Below, in pieces: positions 12,075 to 22,743 of a DNA stretch of 64,000 nt. Below the pieces are notes generated by a model. The model searched no databases and was not told the origin of the DNA. It saw only the letters and a list, made by a program, of their open reading frames with translations. Both the position numbers and the translations under genes were made by a program. Each line of letters opens with the position of its first letter. Positions within the stretch are counted from its first letter, which is position 1. Origin of the DNA: Chinchilla lanigera (lineage: Eukaryota > Chordata > Mammalia > Rodentia > Chinchillidae); the NCBI RefSeq assembly GCF_000276665.1, contig NW_004955484.1, positions 5,262,181-5,326,180 of the forward strand, given 5' to 3'.

Positions 12075-12300
12075 GAATGGCTGTCAGCATGAGCTCACAT
12101 ATCAAAACTGGCTGCATTACCTCATTGCATTTCAATTGATACATAATAGCTGTAAAGCTTTGAGCAAGTTACTTATGTATGCCTGAGTTTCCTCACTTAT
12201 AAAATGAAGATAGAACATTTTATATTTATAATGCTGTTCTGAAGATTAAATACTTTGACCATATATAAGGCTATTAGAATAATGCCTAGTTTAATTATTA
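12075..12300 (+). mobile_element. MIR SINE
   Basis: TTGAGCAAGTTACTTATGTA, GTTTCCTCACTTATAAAATG and AATAATGCCTAGTTT follow MIR order. Confidence 0.8.
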
Positions 12301-13828
12301 ACCCTAAAACCATTTGCTATTAGCTGATAATGTATCTGCCCAATGAATATTATTTTGTGTTTATTATAAAAGTATTAGAGGTTTTTCCAAACTTATATGA
12401 TCTAAAGTTATAGAGAGAGGAAGCAGGGTAAATATTTTGGTCAACAGTTGTGAGTATGATAAAAACAATAGAAGGCATATAGTGAGAAAATTAAAAAGCA
12501 TAAATAAAGGTACTGAATTAAGATTAATATATAATCTAATATGTCTAATTTTTTAGGTTTTTATGTATCAGTTTAAAAAGAAAAAAAAAGAATTCATGCT
12601 TTACAGACACAAACAAATAGAATGAGATTGTGGTGCAATAAAATGGCAAAGAAAAGAAATGATAAAACTTTTTTAAAGGTACTAGGGAAAGCATCATGGA
12701 GAAGAAAATATGAAGATTCAGACATATGATGATGGAGTAACAATAAAACAATAAGAGGTATGAACAGAAGTATGAAAGAAATATAGACATCGCACTTGGA
12801 AGTGAGTACACAGATCTGTCTGCCTGGAATTGAGGATGCTGGTAGAATAACTGACTTAGTGTTTTCAATTCCATTCCTCTAGAGCTTACAGAGAACACAG
12901 TAGATTTTCATTAAATAGCTATATAAAAGATAGGTGAATTCTAATCACAACCAGTTCCAGATGCTAGATCAAGGAGAGCTTCCCAGTAGGTATGCCAAGG
13001 CATATTGCTGTTCTTAAGCCAGGTGGCAGGTGTACTGAGATGGTGATCACCTTAACTCTTTTGGTACAAAGCTTCTAGCCATAAGATGGCTCTTCTGCTA
13101 CCCCAATGTGCCACACAAATATCATTTTCTAGGCATGCATGCCATAAAAAGTTGAGAAACAATGGGTTATATAAAGTAGCAGTCAGGCGATATGCAATGG
13201 AACCAAGACAAAAACTAAGCAGGAGATAAAATAATGCACAACAGTATTTGTCTAAGTTGGTGGCACTGTAGAAGACTGACCAAAGAAGGAAAAGACAAGT
13301 GTCAAAAAGAGCAGCAGTGTAAAACTGCTGTAATAGGCTGAGGACCAAAGCCAGGGTGGTAACTACAGGAGTGAATTCCAAACAGGCTGTGAAAGAATAA
13401 CTGCTTAGAACTCAGTTTAGCTCAGTTCAACAGACATTTATTGCTGCCTCTTAGCTGTTAGCTGTTTGCCAGCCATGGGGGATTTTAAAAACTGGAGAAA
13501 CCATTCCAGTCATTAGGATTTTTTTAATTACAGGAATAGACTTCCAGGTTTTCCTTAATGGAGTCTGTCTCACACTAGCTCTTAGAAGGAAATATTAAAA
13601 TGTACTCTATATTGCAGCATAAGCCAAAGAGAATTCTAACCCACCTACTAAAGCTTTAAAAAATAAGCTTTTGGTAAGAAGGCTTACTATCAGTAGCCAG
13701 AAAGTTTTGAAGAGAATTCTGTGGGACAATATACTAAAAATAATAGTTCTTAATGTATTTACATCTGTACAAGGGTTAGAATGCATGCCATTGGCAAACC
13801 TCACGTTTAGTATTTAAGAAATAATAAT
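12301..13828. other. unique sequence, nothing certain
   Basis: Two minus-strand frames (12545-12898, 117 codons; 13052-13381, 109 codons) are rich in F, Y, S and L, as expected from AT-rich noncoding DNA, and have no recognisable domain. A weak MIR/L2-like phrase (CAACAGACATTTATTG) is at 13428. Confidence 0.45.
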
Positions 13829-14037
13829 AGCCAGATATAGTGGTGCAAACCTGTATTTCTAGCACTCTGGAAGGTTAAGGCAAGAGGATCAAAAGTTAAG
13901 AGCCACGCCTGGTTAACTTGGTGACTTAGTGAGACCTGTCTCAAAATAAAAATGAAAAATAAAATGGCCTGGGATGTAGCTAGTGAAAAGGCACTAAGTT
14001 CAATCTCCAGTACCGACTTGACCACCAACACCAGCAC
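13829..14037 (+). mobile_element. B1-ID dimeric SINE
   Basis: B1 half (AGCCAGATATAGTGGTGC ... AGTGAGACCTGTCTCAAAA), A-rich linker, then an ID half (GCCTGGGATGTAGCTAGTG ... AGTTCAATCTCCAGTACC). Confidence 0.85.
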
Positions 14038-14044
14038 CACAACA

Positions 14045-14260
14045 GCTGTCATTTATTAGGTGCTCACTATACCTCAAACATTGTGCTATATGTATATTAT
14101 CTCATCTTCACAACAACATGCATGTAAATATTATTAGTATCACTTTTTCAAGAAAAACAAAGGCTTAGAATATTACCTGTCTTTTGATACTAAGCTAGCA
14201 AAATAGCAAAGCCAGAATTCAAACCTAGATCTAACTCTTAACTCTATATTCTTCTTAAAT
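14045..14260 (-). mobile_element. MIR SINE
   Basis: Reverse-complement MIR: TTATTAGGTGCTCACTATAC, TTATCTCATCTTCACAACAA, AAGCCAGAATTCAAACCTAG. Confidence 0.85.
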
Positions 14261-14442
14261 GTGTTTTAATAGATACAAGGCATTCAAGAAAGGGTTTTGA
14301 GAAAAACACCAGAGATAGAGAAAAGAGGGACATGGGGGCAAACATACGCAAGGCTCACTTGCTCTCACACTGTTCTGGTAGAGGGCATATTTGTCCCAGG
14401 TTCACCAACCAGTTCCATTCAGGAAGAAATCTAGAGGTCTGG

Positions 14443-14925
14443 GTATTAGTTTTCTACTGCTGACATACAAACTTAGTGACTTTAAAACAACTGATTGCCT
14501 TAAAATCTTATAGGTTACATGTCTAAAATAAGTCTCACTAGGCTAAGGTCAAAGTATTAGTAAAGCAGCATTCCTGTCTAAGACTAGAGCAGAATCTACT
14601 TTCTTCACTTTTCTAGCTTCTAGAGACTATCAGCATTCCTCGGCTTGTGGCTCCTTTTTACATCCTCAAAGCTAGCGAAGGTTACTCGAGTCCTCCTCAG
14701 GTTGCTGTCTCTCTGGTTTTTTCATAGCCCCATCTCCCTTTCACCACAAAAAAGTTCCATAGTCATGAGGATGTATGTGATTAGACTGGGGCCACTCAGA
14801 TAATCAAGCAGAGCATCAACATCTCAAGGTGTTTAACTTAATCATATCAACAAAATTTCTATGTAGGTAATAGATTGTGAGAACTGGAACACAGACATTA
14901 TTGAGAGGGAGGGGATCGCATAAAG
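14443..14925 (-). mobile_element. old LTR (MLT1/MaLR-like), degraded
   Basis: GTATTAGTTTTCTACTGCTG, CTTAGTGACTTTAAAACAAC, AGGTTACATGTCTAAAATAAG and GACTGGGGCCACTCAGATAA are the decayed phrases of a common mammalian LTR in reverse orientation. Subfamily uncertain. Immediately after it TCAGTATTTGAACT is tandemly doubled (14929-14961). Confidence 0.6.
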
Positions 14926-16724
14926 CCACTCAGTATTTGAACTATGTCCTCAGTATTTGAACTGGTCCTTCTGTTCTGGTTCCATACAGATAAGACAATT
15001 TACTGATAATATTTTGGCTTGCCCTATAGCTTACTTATAGGAAGAGAATGTGCTGTTTAGAAGATACAGTGTCTAATCCCCTGGGCAAATATACTTTACA
15101 TTATATTGAATAATTTGTTTTTTGAGTTATACATTAGTGTCTTGTGAGTGCTGTCAGAATGAGTCAGAATCTCTTAGTCCAAAAACTCCAAGATGCAGAC
15201 AAGATCAATATTCTGAATCTTTAACTTAAAGATCAGAGTTAGGGGTGAGGGAGGGAGTATATTTAATAGGTCTATATCTATTATAAAAAAAACTTTTAAA
15301 AATCACATTTAGGAAATTATATATAATTAGATATATCTAAGACTACAGTTTTATGCCATTCTCTTTGATTTACAGGATTGTATTAACAAAGCAAACAGTC
15401 ATAATTTTCAGATTGTATCCATGTAACCAATCAAATGGTTTGAAATAGAATGTCCGTGAAAGGCAGTGTAGAACTTCAAATCAACAACTTTTAAAACTTA
15501 GACAATAGCCAAAAAATTTTTGCACTGTACATTGTAAATGGGTAAATTGTATGATATATGAATTATATCTCAACAAAGTCATTTAAAACATGGGTCACAA
15601 AGAGCAGACAATGTGAGTATGAACCAGTTAAATGTCAGGATTAAAACATCAGGAGAAAAACAAAGGATCTTAGTCAATTTATGATATTAGTGATGATTGC
15701 TTCCTTAACACTTAGTACTTCCTTCTTTCTTCTTCTATCTACTCTCACTTTTTATAGATTCTGTTATTGGAGGAGTCACAATTTTATATCCTCTCCCTTT
15801 ATGTTCTTGTTTTTTAGCTTACTAATCAATTGATATTCATAACATAACATACACAACAGACTTACTCTCTAAATTGTAAATAATGTAGAATGTGATCCTG
15901 ATGCTAACTTGCAGTGCTCCTTATTTGAGATACTTATGGAGAAAGGAAACATTCCATTCCCAATCCTGTTTTAGGGGCTTCTGTTTTGTCACCTTTGCTC
16001 TGTACCATGTGCTAATTTAGTATGTGCCTTAAATCATTCCAAGTGCCACAATAGCTCTATCAAGAGTCATGCTTACTTGTATCAGGATTCTCATATTAAA
16101 TTCAAAGAAGTAGTTTCTACTTGCAAATGTGGAAAGTTCACAATTTAGTAGAGAAACTCTGTTTATTCTATTTTATAGCAATAACTATTATAATGCCCAA
16201 GAGTCATTCAACTGATCTGTGGAATGCTATTGAATAACTTCTCTCTGCACTTAAAAAAATAGCTTCTCCTTTCTCAAGACTAGTAATGGCCCATTTTCCC
16301 AAAAACTGGCTATCAGAGGTCACAAGGTAGTTTTGCTTATGAATTAGAAAGTTAGGCAACATTTTCCTTGAGGCTTTCTAATAGTTGATATGTGAAAATA
16401 ATCACAATATAGGTCCTAAAAATGTCCCTGCTAAATAACAATCAAACCATTTCAAAAGAATATTTTCCTGAAACAAACAGATTAACATAAAAAATGAAAT
16501 AAAAAAACAAAACAGACCTCCCCTCCTTTAAAAAAAGTTTAGAAAAAATTAATAAAATACCAGTGTCTAAGTCTATAAACAGTTCCTTCAACCTTGAGGT
16601 AGAACACTTGCCTTGTATGAATTTAAACAAAATGGTCTAGCTATGTGAGAATTTTAAACAGTCACTTTCTATCCATTATCAGAATAACAAAAATACCTAG
16701 TTACACGTCTAATCCTTGGACATA
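14926..16724. other. unique AT-rich sequence
   Basis: No coding frame, RNA gene or certain repeat seen. Confidence 0.4.
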
Positions 16725-16916
16725 AGGGTCCATTACTCTGCCCCCACCCCATATACTGGGGACTAAACCCAGGAGTGCTCTACCACTGAGCTACATCCTT
16801 ACTCCCAGTCCTTTCTTTAACTTTTGAGGTAGGATGTTGCTCAGGCTTGCCTCAAACTTGCAATCTTAATGCCTCAGTCTTCAGGATTACAGGTATGCAT
16901 CACCATCCCCAGCTAT
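16725..16916 (-). mobile_element. B1-ID dimeric SINE
   Basis: On the minus strand a B1 half (complement of GGATTACAGGTATGCATCAC) precedes an ID half (complement of CTACCACTGAGCTACATCC), the B1-then-ID order seen repeatedly in this window. Confidence 0.85.
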
Positions 16917-17336
16917 AACTGTGCTTATATATTGATTCTCCACTGAACCACAAGTCTGTCATATTGTTGCATGACTTCATGTGGTACAATTTATTCCCAT
17001 GTCACAGTATGCTAACTACACATATAGAAAGAACATGATAGTTCAAGAAGAGCAGATCAGTGTATATAACCCACACTGAAAGTGCAGACTTACATAATTT
17101 CCTTGATCTTAAATATGACTGCAAAACTGAACTTGTAGAATAAATGTAACATAAATTCAGTTCCAGATGCAAAAGTGCTTTAGTCAAATAGTTTATACTA
17201 TTCATTTTCCCAGGATTCTGAAAAAACCTGGAAAATTTTTTAATTACTGCACTGGAAACTGGAAATCTTTGAATGTTAGGTTACAAAGCAGCTTACAAAG
17301 CAGTTTATGGTACATTTATAAGTTTGCCAACATTGT

Positions 17337-17358
17337 GTTGTTGTTGCTGTTGTTGTTT
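17337..17358. repeat. (TTG)n microsatellite
   Basis: GTTGTTGTTGCTGTTGTTGT, a short trinucleotide run in otherwise unique DNA (16917-17370). Confidence 0.85.
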
Positions 17359-17369
17359 TAATACCCACA

Positions 17370-17705
17370 GAAACTCAAGTCCATATTCTAGGGATCCTTT
17401 CAGACAATTGAAAGTTGAATTTTCCAAGCAGGCAGCTGTAGCTCATTAGATCTGCCATGGACCGTGAAAACCACTTGCCAATAGTGTCAAAAGACCATTA
17501 CTCATTTCAATCTCACCAAAGAGGACAGACCTTTCTCTGACAAAACATTAGTGAAAAACACTGAATACGGGGCTGTGACTGGAACACCTCAGCACACATG
17601 GATGGAAACTCAATAGAGAAACTCAAGCCAAGTGAAGGTGGCAGATTGATGTTCTAGTATTTTTTTAACCTTCAGAGAGAACAACTTCCATCTGGATTTC
17701 AAGAA

Positions 17706-17745
<40 letters not shown>
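17370..17745 (+). pseudogene. possible polyadenylated retrocopy of unknown source
   Basis: About 330 bases of moderately balanced composition end in an uninterrupted run of 39 A (17707-17745). An open segment at about 17485-17593 reads CQKTITHFNLTKEDRPFSDK and on to a TAG stop. I do not recognise the peptide. No AATAAA precedes the tail and I could not find a target-site duplication, so a chance or expanded A tract beside unique DNA is equally possible. Confidence 0.3.
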
Positions 17746-17748
<3 letters not shown>

Positions 17749-19204
17749 AACAAAAAAAATAACTTAGCAATAACGCACCTGCAACATGTACCATCCGACC
17801 TGATAGAACTGTCAGTCTGAATGGCAAAGTCTCTGCATTTGATTGAGCTTTGTAATCTCAGAAGCTCAAAACAGAGAAAATTAAGGAGCCAATCAAATCA
17901 CCTTTGAATGTCATTCACTGTCCAACTAATGTAGTTATTCAGGAAAATCATGATCACATTCAGAAATACCTTAAGCCCTTATTCAGCAACCACAAAACCA
18001 ACTAAGAAAATTCTAGACATTTTAAATTCTGTAGAATTAAATTAAATATTAATAAGCCATAGCAGTATACAGAAGATGAAAACAATATAACTACCTAGAT
18101 AATTTGCACAAATATAAGTAATCTTGTTCAGACAGTACTGAAATCTAGATAAATATATAATACTGAACTGAAATTGATCTCAGTAGAGAGAGCCTGATAG
18201 CTCAGATACAAGCATGAAAAAGGATTCCAAGTTGTCAGGTAGGCTCTGTTTCTTCATCAAGATGCTAGCTACACAGGTATCTTTAGGTCATGAAAATTCA
18301 TTAAGCTGTACTTACAGTACGTGAAATTCTGCAATCAAAGAAGCTCTGTAATCAAGGAAACATCGTGTCCTCTAGTCAACTGTCCCATAATTTAATCTCT
18401 GAGAAAAGCAATAGCAACAAATTCCTATTTACTATTTAGTTGAGTTCCAATAGTATGTTTTTAAAAAGCAAGTAACAAAAAAATGTACACGATATGAAAA
18501 CACATGTAAAAATGCTTCCAAAGGAAACAACTAAATGCTAAAGCACAAAAAGGAACAAAAATAATAGGCTTTATAAGAAGGTGAAGAAAAAAACCAGGTA
18601 GTTCAACAAGTTCCTGAAATCCTAGTAGTGATCGATAAATTGACTTCTGCTTCACCTTTTATGAAGAGGCTGTACTTAGCAAATCACTGTGTAAGCTGCC
18701 TCAATAACAGCATTCCTGCTATCAAGTTTACCTGCAATGATTCCAACAAAGAAATTAATTTCTTAGATGACAAGAAAAGGTTATCTGAAATGGGGAAAAC
18801 ACAGGAGACTGAGCTTTCTACTAATAAAACAGACAAATATCAGTCTAGGTACTGAATTCAGAGCTGTTTAACTGTTGGCAAGATATGAATTTCCTATAGC
18901 TCATCTACTACATACACAAACATACACATATATGTACATATGTATGTATACATATGTCTGTGTATTTGCTCTGATTTTCTAAGACTTCCCCAGTTTTAGC
19001 ATTAAAAGTTCCATAACCCAGAAACCTAACCCCAGGCAAATTGGGACAATCACCCTAATTTCCAGCTACCAATGCAAGCACATGCATATACATGTACACA
19101 CACACACACACTCATCCATTCACACCCCAAATTCCAAAGAATGTTTTCCTAAAATGTGTAATGAATTTATTAACTCTTCAGACAATAAGTATATCATTAA
19201 CTGT
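17746..19204. other. unique sequence with a small open frame
   Basis: A 75-codon plus-strand frame (18628-18855) has balanced composition and ends DKYQSRY, but has no splice acceptor of quality upstream and no homology I recognise. Purine/pyrimidine simple sequence (ACATATGTATGT-like) lies at 18905-18962 and a CA run at 19098-19111. Confidence 0.4.
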
Positions 19205-19380
19205 CTAACTTAGGCATAATGGTACATGTCTATAGTCCCAGCAACTCAGGAGGCTGAAGGAAAGATCTCAAGTTTGAGACCAGCCTAGGCAACTTTGGAA
19301 GATCCTATTTCAAAATAAAGAGTTGGGAATGTACCTCAGTGTGAAAGCCGTAAGTTCAATCCATAAAGGACAGAAGAAAA
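19205..19380 (+). mobile_element. B1-ID dimeric SINE
   Basis: B1 half (AGGCATAATGGTACATGTC ... AGATCCTATTTCAAAATAAA) then an ID half (GTTGGGAATGTACCTCAGTG ... AAGTTCAATCCATAAAGGAC). Confidence 0.85.
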
Positions 19381-19639
19381 ATCTTTTCATCCTATGGCTG
19401 TTTCTTGTTTGATGACTCTAAACAAAATATGTAACTGGCAGTGATCAAAACTGAGAACTTGCAAACTGGCATTCATCACAAATCATCAGGCACACTCTTT
19501 TCTAACATGACCCATGTTTAAATCTAATTTTTATCATTAAGTGTTCTCATAGGAAATCTTTTATCATAATTCCATTTTATAAATATGAGGAAAAACTCTA
19601 AGGTATTCTGTAGTTTGGAATTCCAGTTCTACCACCAAA

Positions 19640-19830
19640 CTATGCAATCTTTGGGGAAAAAAAAAAAACTGTTTAACTTCAGCAAGTCTCTGTTTCCTTG
19701 CATATAAAATGAGGATAACAGTTGTGCTGACTTCATAGTGTTTTCACATAAAATGCTTAGGACAATACGGTAGCCTGAAGTTCCCAATAAGCGTTACTTA
19801 TTATTGTTATTGCTAATGGTATTGTTGTAT
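19640..19830 (+). mobile_element. MIR SINE, degraded
   Basis: CTGTTTCCTTGCATATAAAA, TGAGGATAACAGTTGTGCTG and AATAAGCGTTACTTATTATT match MIR 3' structure. Confidence 0.65.
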
Positions 19831-20125
19831 AGTTAAGAATTTACAAGTACTTTGAAGGTGGCATTTGCCTATTCCTGTCTTTGTTAGTGGAAACATTTTC
19901 TTTCAAAAACAGTTTTCTTTAATTTTATAATACTTGGATTTCCAGAATTATTCTAAATTTAAAAGCTAAGAAATTCCTGAGTAGTTTAAAATACGGAGTT
20001 TCCTTGCAATAAGATTCATTATGTCCTTATATGGAATTTCTTCCTATTATTGAATTTAAATAAGGAAGAAAATCAAAACGTCTCTCCTCACATCAGAAAA
20101 TATAGCATTTAAGGGGCTAAAATAG

Positions 20126-20220
20126 GGCTGGGGATATAGCTTAGTGGCACAGCACCTGCCTGGCAAATGCAAGGTCATGAGTTCTATTCCCAGTACCAAA
20201 AAACAAAACAAAACAAAAAA
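20126..20220 (+). mobile_element. ID SINE
   Basis: GGGCTGGGGATATAGCTTAG, CACCTGCCTGGCAAATGCAA, AGTTCTATTCCCAGTACC, an A-rich tail, then a G10 run at about 20221-20230. Confidence 0.93.
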
Positions 20221-20351
20221 GGGGGGGGGGAATATAAAGTTTTATCAAGTTTAGAAGAAACAGGCGTAAACACTGAATCAAAATAGTCCAGTAAGATTTT
20301 AGAATTTGAGGAATCTTCAAAATCCTCTAGGCCCAAATCTGCCTTTCTCTC

Positions 20352-20552
20352 TTCTTCTTTCTCTAATACTGGGCATTGAACTCAGGGGTACTCTACCACT
20401 GAGGTACATCCCCTCTCCTTTTTTTAAATTTTATTTTGAGACAAGGTTTCATTAAGTTGCCCTAGTGGGCTTCAAACTTGTTGTCCTCCTGTCCCAACCT
20501 CTTGAGTAACTGAAATTACAAACATGCACCAACACACCCAGCAACCTCTCAC
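20352..20552 (-). mobile_element. B1-ID dimeric SINE
   Basis: Complement of an ID half (GAACTCAGGGGTACTCTACC) followed by the complement of a B1 half (GAGACAAGGTTTCATTAAGT, GAAATTACAAACATGCACC). Confidence 0.85.
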
Positions 20553-20573
20553 TTTACAAATAGGGCTCATAAG

Positions 20574-20660
20574 AGTTTGAGGGCATAACTCAGTGGGATA
20601 TTACTTGCCTGGCATATTCAAGGTCTTGGGCTGTATCCCCTGCACTGACAAAAAAAATAT
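20574..20660 (+). mobile_element. ID SINE, diverged
   Basis: GAGGGCATAACTCAGTGGGA, TGCCTGGCATATTCAAGGTC and a short A tail. Confidence 0.75.
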
Positions 20661-20745
20661 AAGAGACTATTTATCCAAGTCATATAGCCAGAATCAGAGA
20701 TATTATAAGAACCCAGGTCTCCTCACATGCAGTTCAGTCATCCTT
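20661..20745 (-). mobile_element. MIR fragment
   Basis: CCAAGTCATATAGCCAGAAT and AGAACCCAGGTCTCCTCAC read as reverse-complement MIR. Confidence 0.6.
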
Positions 20746-20889
20746 TCAATATGATTCTTTCCAAATCTTAAGTGAAAATCATAAGACAAATTCCTGTTTC
20801 AAAATCTCTAGTAAAACTCATGTTTGAATAAACAAAGATAATTAAGGGAGAAATACTTAGCATAGAACACAATATAACATAGAACATAC

Positions 20890-21070
20890 ACTTTGAAAAA
20901 AATATACACTTTGAAGTGTATATAGCATGTTTCAAATGCCAGCTCTGCCATACCTTCACTGTATCTCAGCATACAAAGTACACTCTGAGTTTTAAGTTCC
21001 TCATTTATAAAATGTAGGTAACATGACCTACACAAGTACATAAGATATAAAACAGGTTAGGATAGCACAG
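20890..21070 (+). mobile_element. MIR SINE, degraded
   Basis: AAATGCCAGCTCTGCCATAC and CCTCATTTATAAAATGTAGG in MIR order. Confidence 0.65.
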
Positions 21071-21487
21071 TATTGAGTCAGATGATGAGATGTGATTAAA
21101 AACATGAATGCTTAAATTTTTCTAAAAAATTATTTCAGTAAAAGATATATTGTCATTAAGTCCCCTTAAAATACACCCCCCCCAACACATACACACTTCA
21201 AACACACATATCCCATAGTTCTTGCCTTTCTGAAACAGTTCCGGAGGTCCTTTTTGTGAATGTCTTTCCTTAGTTGCACTGACAAGGTTGCCTCAATGTC
21301 CTGAATCTATTCAAAATGTTTACCTTTTGCTGTCAATTTTACTTTGGGGAAAAGCCAGACATGCCAAACTTTGTGTCAAATTTGGTGAATATGGTGGATA
21401 AGAACACAACAGAATGTATTTTAGAGCCTGTCTTTCCACTGTATGGCACTAAGTAGCAGCATTCACTGTACCTGTGATCACACCCTG
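21071..21487. other. unique sequence
   Basis: No gene. The phrase GTGTCAAATTTGGTGAATAT near 21375 resembles decayed mariner transposase DNA, but I could not support that further. Confidence 0.35.
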
Positions 21488-21838
21488 TGTTATGGTTTGT
21501 GTCTGTGTGTCCCCCCAAAGCCTTATGCGGTCATGGGGCAGGCTTTTAGAGTTTGACTGATTATGGGTGTGAAAGCTACACCTGCCCTGGGGTGGATAGT
21601 TTACATATGTAAGGGAGAGGAAGAGGCTGCTTGAGGCCATTCCTCCCTTTTAGGGTTTATTGTTTTTGCTGTGTTCTGCTGCCATGAGCTGTATGCCTCT
21701 GCCATGTGCCACTCTACCTTGTAACCTGCCAAGTATGGACTGAAACCTCCACAAACTGTAAGTGAAATAAACCTTACCTTCCTTAATTTTGGGCATCAAG
21801 TATTTTGTCCCAGCAATGAGAGAAAAGTAACCAAGACA
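21488..21838 (+). mobile_element. solo LTR, ERVL-MaLR-like
   Basis: 351 bases, 5' TG...CA 3', starting TGTTATGGTTTGTGTCTGTG and ending GTAACCAAGACA, with AATAAA in TGAAATAAACCTTACC near the 3' end. Flanks CCCTG and CCCTA give a 5-base target duplication with one mismatch, the length known for this class. No internal region is present, so it is a recombined solo LTR. Confidence 0.8.
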
Positions 21839-22263
21839 CCCTATAAAGACTCAAAAGAAGACTTCCCTAACTTTCAGAAAGAGGCAAGAATAATGGGATA
21901 AATATGTTCAAGGCAAAGGGGAGTATTATGAGAGGGATTAATAACAGTGCATCTTTTGCTGCAATAAATTTTTTAAAACTTTAAGCATTCATTGTATAGT
22001 TTGAGCATACTACAGACCTATGTTTGAAAAAATTCATAACTTATTCCTTGTTTGAGCAAGTTGTATAAGGTCTTTGATGCACAGGAAGTACTTTCACACT
22101 GAACATGGCACAAAATAGCTGTAACAAGTTTTAATGTTATATAGATCATGTGGCATGAGTAATAAAAATACAGCCACCACCAATAACAAAAACATCTCCT
22201 TTCCAAGTAAAACTAGAACAGAGTGACAAAGTCAACGGGTTACATAAAATTCAATGCTTTTTT
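21839..22263. other. unique sequence
   Basis: No gene or certain repeat. Confidence 0.4.
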
Positions 22264-22743
22264 GCTAAATCTACTGCAAGAATGAAGACCATTCTCAGCA
22301 ATCAGACTGCTGACATACCAGAAAATGTCAATACCACTCTGAAGGAATGCACAGTTCTTGCTAAGGGGCCCAGAGGACTCTACAGAAGAATTTCAGTCAC
22401 TTCAGTGTAAATCTCAATTGCTTCTCAAAGATAAAGAAGTTCCAGGTTAGCAAATGGGGGTGAAATAGAAAAGAACTAGTTGTTGCTTGCACCACCGGTA
22501 GTTATATAAATAACACCAGAAAGACTGTCACCTGGAGTTTCCATTACAAGATGAGATTTGAGTACACTCACTTCCTACCAATGTTGTTATTCATTCAGGA
22601 GAATGGGTCTCTTCTTGAAATGCAGAATTTCTTCACTGAAAACTACAGCGTCGGGATTCAGGTAATTCTTATTCAATATCTCAAGCACAGAACATCATTC
22701 ATTGAGGGAATGACAGTGAATTTGTTTCAAATTCAGCTGCTTT
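22264..22743 (+). pseudogene. RPL9: RPL9 processed pseudogene, 5' segment
   Basis: Intronless copy of the mRNA for 60S ribosomal protein L9 (uL6). From the ATG at 22282 it reads [16 protein letters not shown], the known L9 N-terminus, and 22551-22620 reads MRFEYTHFLPMLLFIQENGS against the L9 segment around its conserved QENGSLVEI. The last part (about 22685-22743) follows L9 up to the SNSAAL segment. About 18 bases upstream of the ATG resemble the L9 5' UTR. Several in-frame stops and frameshifts (for example after ISVTSV) make it non-coding. Its 3' segment lies 5.9 kb downstream (28671-28810), displaced by an L1 insertion. L9 acts in the large ribosomal subunit; this copy should have no function. 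Confidence 0.93.

Noticed and set aside
21290..21420. Possible mariner transposase remnant
   Set aside because: Only one short phrase is suggestive; no terminal repeats or further homology could be seen.
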